This document shows positions 51,835 to 55,154 of a stretch of DNA of 55,154 nt, one piece after another. How positions within the stretch are numbered: the first letter of the stretch is position 1; each line of letters opens with the position of its first letter. Below the pieces are notes generated by a model. The model searched no databases, was not told where the DNA came from, and saw only the letters and a program-made list of their open reading frames with translations. The translations under genes were made by a program, and so were the position numbers. Origin of the DNA: Chloroflexota bacterium (GTDB taxonomy: Bacteria > Chloroflexota > UBA6077 > FW602-bin22 > JACPRP01); NCBI GenBank assembly GCA_023480885.1, contig JAMCWX010000007.1, positions 1 to 55,154 of the forward strand, written 5' to 3'.

Positions 51835-53784
51835 ATGGCTAACAAAGATCGGAGTCCTCGGTGGGTTGATGACCCATTGCTGCGCTGGATCGTTGGCGTG
51901 GCCATCGGCCTGACGGTGTTTACCGTCGCCCTGTTTCTCTATTGGGGCCCTGGGCCAGTGATTATCGCTCTGCCCTGGTTCGTGCCGGCAGTGCACAGCT
52001 TCGTGGCCCTGGCCGCGGTCAGCATCGCCTTTCTCAGCTTCGAGCGCTATCAGGTGCTGCGCCAACCTGCCCCCTTCTGGATAGGCGCAGCCTTCAGCTT
52101 GTTCACCGTCTTTGTCGTGCTCTACGTGCTATCCTTTCCTGGCCTTCTGCCTGACGGCCGTGGACTCATCTCCCAGATGACAAACACCATGGGATGGTTC
52201 TACCACCTGCAGTTCAGCGCCCTGGCGATCTTCTTGTTGGCAGCGGTCTTTGCCCGCTGGCCGCGAGAGGGAGCCGCGGGCGAGCGCTGGTGGTTCTGGC
52301 TGGTGCTGGCTGGGATGGTGGCCTCTGTCTTAGTTGGCTGGTTATCGCTGGTCTACGAGCCGCTGCTCCCCTTGCTCGTGGTCGGCTTGTCTTTCACCTC
52401 GCTCACCTTAGCCTGGAACTGCCTTCTGGTCGTGGCGTTCCTGGTGACCGCGGCGCTTTCTGCTCATCGCTACCAACAGACGAGGGATTCACTTTTCGGC
52501 TACGTGGCTTTGGCAGAACTGCAGTTCGGCTTCGCCGTCCTCACGTCCGTTATTGGTGGCAGGTTCTACGACCTCTGGTGGTACTGGCAACGTCCCCTCT
52601 GGATCGGCGGCGTATCGGTACTGCTCTTCGGCCTGCTCTCCGAGTATGTGGGCCTGTATCGTCGGGAGCGCGAGAGTCTGGAGGAGGCGCAGGAGGAGCG
52701 CAACCGACTGCAAGCGGTCATCAACACCGCTCCCGTCGGCATAGTCATCTATGGCCCGGGGCCTCGTCCCCGTGTGCTTGCCTCGAACGAGGCATCTGAG
52801 GTCATGCTGGGCCGACCTCCGCCGCCACCAGAGGTAAGCGTTAGTGACGAACCAGCCTACTACGGCCTCTACCGGCCCACCGGCGAGCCGTGGCCGGCTG
52901 AAGAGCTGCCGTGCGTCCGCGCGTTGCGCGGAGAGACGAGTGTCGGGGTGGAGATACTCGTCCGCCAATCATCGGGGCGTGAGGTGCACATCTTGAATAA
53001 CGCAGCCCCGTTGCGCAATGCAAAGGGGCGGATCGTTGGTGCCATCGTCGCCTTCCAGGACATCACTGCTATCAGGGAGCAGGAGCAACTGCGGGATGAG
53101 TTCATCTCCGCCGCTGCTCACGAGCTCAAAAGCCCAGTTGCCATCATCAAAGGCTATGCTCAGTTGATGCGCCAGTGGGAGCCGCACGAGATGCGCCACG
53201 CCGCGGCTGTCGAAGTAATCAATACTCAAACGGACCGCATCACCCGCCGAGTGCAGGAAATGCTGGAGGCTATTCGTTTCCGCAAGGCGCCGCCGGAGCT
53301 GTATCTAGAGCGCTTCGATCTGGGCGATCTCACCGCTCAGGTCGTGCAGCGGATGCAGACCACGACCGAGTTACACCTCCTGGCGCTCAAGCGCGAGGAG
53401 CCAGTTCCCGTCGAGGCTGATCGGGAGCGGATTGAGGAAGTGCTGGTGAGCTTGCTGGATAACGCTATCAAATTCTCGCCCAGGGGTGGGGGCATCGAAG
53501 TGAGGGTCTGGGCTGAAAAGGGCGAAGGGCTGGTTTCGGTGACGGACCACGGTGTGGGCATACCGGAGGAGCGACAGCGATACATCTTCGAGCCATTCTA
53601 CGAGCCAGTGCCCTCGGGCGCGCCGGGCTACCGTGGCGTTGTGGCTCTCAGCCTGTACCTTAGTAAACTCACCATAGAGCGTCACAAGGGTCGCATTTGG
53701 TTCGAGAGCGAGGAGGGAAAAGGATCGACTTTCTACTTCTCGCTGCCTCTGACAAAAGGGGATGGCAATGGCCGAGGAGCGTAA
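51835..53784 (+). CDS. Membrane-bound sensor histidine kinase with PAS domain
   Basis: 649 residues. Seven or eight hydrophobic helices (about 18-280) form the sensor region; no extracellular domain is large enough to be a binding domain. A short coil and a PAS-like domain (about 293-410) follow. HisKA has the phospho-acceptor His429 (AAAHELKSPVAIIKGYAQL). The ATPase domain has LLDNAIKFSP (N box, Asn543) and DHGVGIP (G1). The second glycine box reads GYRGVVALSLYLS instead of G-x-GLGL, so ATP lid function may be altered. It overlaps the receiver gene by 17 bases. Confidence 0.88.
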   Translation: MANKDRSPRWVDDPLLRWIVGVAIGLTVFTVALFLYWGPGPVIIALPWFVPAVHSFVALAAVSIAFLSFERYQVLRQPAPFWIGAAFSLFTVFVVLYVLSFPGLLPDGRGLISQMTNTMGWFYHLQFSALAIFLLAAVFARWPREGAAGERWWFWLVLAGMVASVLVGWLSLVYEPLLPLLVVGLSFTSLTLAWNCLLVVAFLVTAALSAHRYQQTRDSLFGYVALAELQFGFAVLTSVIGGRFYDLWWYWQRPLWIGGVSVLLFGLLSEYVGLYRRERESLEEAQEERNRLQAVINTAPVGIVIYGPGPRPRVLASNEASEVMLGRPPPPPEVSVSDEPAYYGLYRPTGEPWPAEELPCVRALRGETSVGVEILVRQSSGREVHILNNAAPLRNAKGRIVGAIVAFQDITAIREQEQLRDEFISAAAHELKSPVAIIKGYAQLMRQWEPHEMRHAAAVEVINTQTDRITRRVQEMLEAIRFRKAPPELYLERFDLGDLTAQVVQRMQTTTELHLLALKREEPVPVEADRERIEEVLVSLLDNAIKFSPRGGGIEVRVWAEKGEGLVSVTDHGVGIPEERQRYIFEPFYEPVPSGAPGYRGVVALSLYLSKLTIERHKGRIWFESEEGKGSTFYFSLPLTKGDGNGRGA

Positions 53785-54142
53785 GGCGGTGCTAGTGGTA
53801 GACGACGACGTCGAGCTGGTGAAGATGGTGGAGATACTGCTGGAGGGGGCTGGCTACCGGGTGATCACCGCTGCGGAAGGACAGGAGGCCCTGGACAAGG
53901 TGGCCAAAGGGATGCCCGAGGTAATCTTGTTGGACATGAAGATGCCGGGCATGGACGGTTGGGAATTCGCCCGTGAGTTCCACGCCAGGCACGATAATCT
54001 CGCCCCTATCATAGTGTTTACCGCGGCTGAGGACGCCAGGAAGAGAGCTCAGGAGATAGGAGCAGAGAGCTATCTTGGCAAGCCGTTCGATATTAGCGAT
54101 CTCATAAGTATAGTAGAGAGACACGTGGGCAGAACCCCATAA
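53768..54142 (+). CDS. Single-domain response regulator (CheY-like receiver)
   Basis: 124 residues, only a receiver domain: acidic pocket VVDDD near the N-terminus, phospho-acceptor Asp56 (LLDMKMPG), VFTAAED (Thr) and GKPF (Lys). No DNA-binding or enzymatic output is attached. I start at ATG 53768 because GGGG at 53757-53760 is correctly spaced; ATG 53762 is too close. It overlaps the kinase gene and is surely its cognate partner. It may relay phosphate to another protein or act by protein contact. Confidence 0.9.
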   Translation: MAEERKAVLVVDDDVELVKMVEILLEGAGYRVITAAEGQEALDKVAKGMPEVILLDMKMPGMDGWEFAREFHARHDNLAPIIVFTAAEDARKRAQEIGAESYLGKPFDISDLISIVERHVGRTP

Positions 54143-54253
54143 GCCGGCATTGCGTAGGGCTGAACGGCGCTGGGGCCTCGGTCTGGGCCAACCGCAATGC
54201 AAAATGCTGTGAGGGACACGGCCAGGCACGATTATTGCAGTGCATGGCAGACC

Positions 54254-54277
54254 CGCCACGACCCAAAGGTCGTGGCG
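54254..54277. terminator. Strong hairpin after the two-component genes
   Basis: CGCCACGACC-CAAA-GGTCGTGGCG, perfect 10-base arms, followed by TTCGC without a long T-run. A possible terminator of the kinase-receiver operon, or another palindromic repeat copy. Confidence 0.45.
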
Positions 54278-54322
54278 TTCGCATCGAATGCAGAGTAGTG
54301 GTTGACAAGGGGGTGAAAAGCG

Positions 54323-54847
54323 ATGCGTAATCTAGCATTTGGCGCCAGACGATGCGTCTGGCCGAGCATACTTGCCATAATTCTGGCGGTTGCGCTGCTG
54401 GCAGTGTTGGCTCCACGTGTTGAAGCTGCCCCTGCCGCGTACCCGTACTACGAAGGTGAGCGCTGGATCGACGTTGATTTGAGTAACCAGACGGCCACGG
54501 CTTATATCGGCTCGGAGCCGGTACATACCGCGTTAGTCACTACTGGCATAAACGGTAGAACCCCGGTGGGCGATTTCTACATCTTCTCCCGGGTCTACGA
54601 CGAGGTGATGGATTCCTCGACCATTGGAATCCCGAGCGATGGACCAGGAGGGTGGTACTTGCCGAACGTTTACTTCACCCAGTACTTCGCGGCGGGTGGC
54701 TATTCTTTACACTACAACTACTGGGCATCCCGCGACGTATTCGGCAACCGACCAACTTCGGCTGGTTGCGTCGGCATGGAGTACGGCGACGCTGCGTTCT
54801 TCTGGGACTTCGCAGACTACGGTACGCGGGTTCACACTCACTACTAG
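54323..54847 (+). CDS. Exported L,D-transpeptidase-like (YkuD) protein
   Basis: 174 residues. The N-terminal signal peptide (about 1-35, ending VEAAPA) precedes a YkuD-like domain: WIDVDLSNQTATAYIGSEPV, TTGINGRTPVGDFYIFSR, SLHYNYW with His130, and the nucleophile Cys149 in TSAGCVGM. In typical members the block reads S-H-G-C-[VI]-[RN]. Here the His before Gly is Ala and the Arg/Asn is Gly, so activity may be changed. It would crosslink or anchor peptidoglycan-linked proteins outside the membrane. Start ATG at 54323 with GGGGGTG upstream. Confidence 0.85.
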   Translation: MRNLAFGARRCVWPSILAIILAVALLAVLAPRVEAAPAAYPYYEGERWIDVDLSNQTATAYIGSEPVHTALVTTGINGRTPVGDFYIFSRVYDEVMDSSTIGIPSDGPGGWYLPNVYFTQYFAAGGYSLHYNYWASRDVFGNRPTSAGCVGMEYGDAAFFWDFADYGTRVHTHY

Positions 54848-54872
54848 TGAATGTGATGGCCCGAGTGCTTAC

Positions 54873-54912
54873 GCAGTGAAATGGGATGCCGTCAGGTGTC
54901 CCATTTCACTGC
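54873..54912. terminator. Bidirectional terminator hairpin
   Basis: A perfect 14-base stem, GCAGTGAAATGGGA (54873-54886) with TCCCATTTCACTGC (54899-54912), around a 12-base loop and followed by TTTCCC. It stands between two convergent genes, 25 bases after the transpeptidase stop. Confidence 0.7.
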
Positions 54913-54917
54913 TTTCC

Positions 54918-55154
54918 CTACCAGCTTGGCTCGATGCAGATCGTGCCGAACTTCTTGCAGCCGTCCAGCGCCCCCCTGATAAAGGCCCAGTTGGTCAGGT
55001 AGCGAATCTTACACCACGTAAGAACGTTCCCCGACGGCTTCAACTTCAGGCAGGGCGAGAAGTAAGCTCCAGCGGCGACGGCGAGCAGGGCCGCGCTCCC
55101 GACGAAAAACGGCAAGGCCCCTGATGACACTGCAGCTACGGCTCCCGTAGCCAC
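54918..55154 (-). CDS. Unknown membrane protein (partial, 5' end outside window)
   Basis: The last 78 residues of a frame open to the window edge. A hydrophobic Ala/Gly/Val-rich segment (GALPFFVGSAALLAVAAGAYF) is followed by a basic, Cys-containing tail (CLKLKPS, WCKIRYL, DGCKKFGTICIEPSW). No family recognised. A GTG stands exactly at the edge, so the true start cannot be judged. Confidence 0.5.
   Translation of the reverse strand: MATGAVAAVSSGALPFFVGSAALLAVAAGAYFSPCLKLKPSGNVLTWCKIRYLTNWAFIRGALDGCKKFGTICIEPSW

Overview
The window is about 55 kb of GC-rich, gene-dense bacterial chromosome with no rRNA, tRNA, prophage or CRISPR array that I can see. Several features suggest a Chloroflexota (Chloroflexi) bacterium, with moderate confidence. 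These are the cmk-plsC-ispH order, a PDZ/radical-SAM-like DUF512 protein, a folate cluster with no folB beside a Cys-Glu type PTPS, a succinate dehydrogenase with a CCG-domain third subunit, and dispersed GTAGGGGCG-type palindromes. GTG and TTG starts and 1-4 base gene overlaps are common.

Layout. 1-5.9 kb (+): end of an rluB-like gene, cmk, plsC, ispH, DUF512, glmS. 6-7.5 kb (-): a RES/Xre toxin-antitoxin pair with a clear promoter-operator, then a small unknown gene. 7.7-10.7 kb: folE-folP-folK-PTPS (+), converging on queC (-). 11.1-21.1 kb (-): a six-gene exopolysaccharide locus. It encodes a coiled-coil/ferredoxin-like protein, a two-TM protein, a 1347-residue synthase with six tandem GspE_N/MshEN-like modules before a BcsA-like GT2 domain, a GT-C-like membrane protein, a BcsB-like protein, and a membrane protein with a degenerate GGDEF domain. 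21.6-23.3 kb: rubrerythrin and a Fur-family regulator (+), and an IscU scaffold (-) behind a consensus promoter and an Rrf2-like palindrome. 23.7-26.5 kb (-): an NadB/SdhA-like flavoprotein and an orphan NMT1-type lipoprotein. 26.5-28 kb (+): a structured leader or small RNA ending in a terminator 22 bases before a glycosyltransferase gene.

28-38.4 kb (+) is central carbon metabolism: ADP-forming acyl-CoA synthetase, a BioD/DRTGG protein, eno, gap, pgk, apgM (interrupted by a deletion-frameshift), tpiA and malic enzyme. 38.7-42.2 kb (-) is succinate dehydrogenase/fumarate reductase (CCG subunit, iron-sulfur subunit, flavoprotein), divergent from a cytidylate-kinase-like gene and dprA. 44.4-48.3 kb (-) holds a possible 35-residue membrane protein, an ATP-dependent DNA ligase and DNA polymerase X. 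48.6-51.6 kb (-) holds a VWA/MoxR pair and an unknown gene that looks leaderless. 51.8-55.1 kb holds a membrane histidine kinase and receiver pair, an L,D-transpeptidase-like exported protein and the end of an unknown membrane protein.

The best candidate for an undescribed system is the 11-21 kb locus. It looks like a cellulose-like (BcsB-containing) polymer synthase whose expected PilZ c-di-GMP switch is replaced by a tandem array of MshEN-type modules on the synthase, next to a catalytically dead GGDEF protein. Runners-up are the structured leader at 26.55-26.75 kb, the probable PTPS bypass of FolB, and several families of intergenic palindromes with covarying arms. All functional statements are from reading the sequence; no database search was run.
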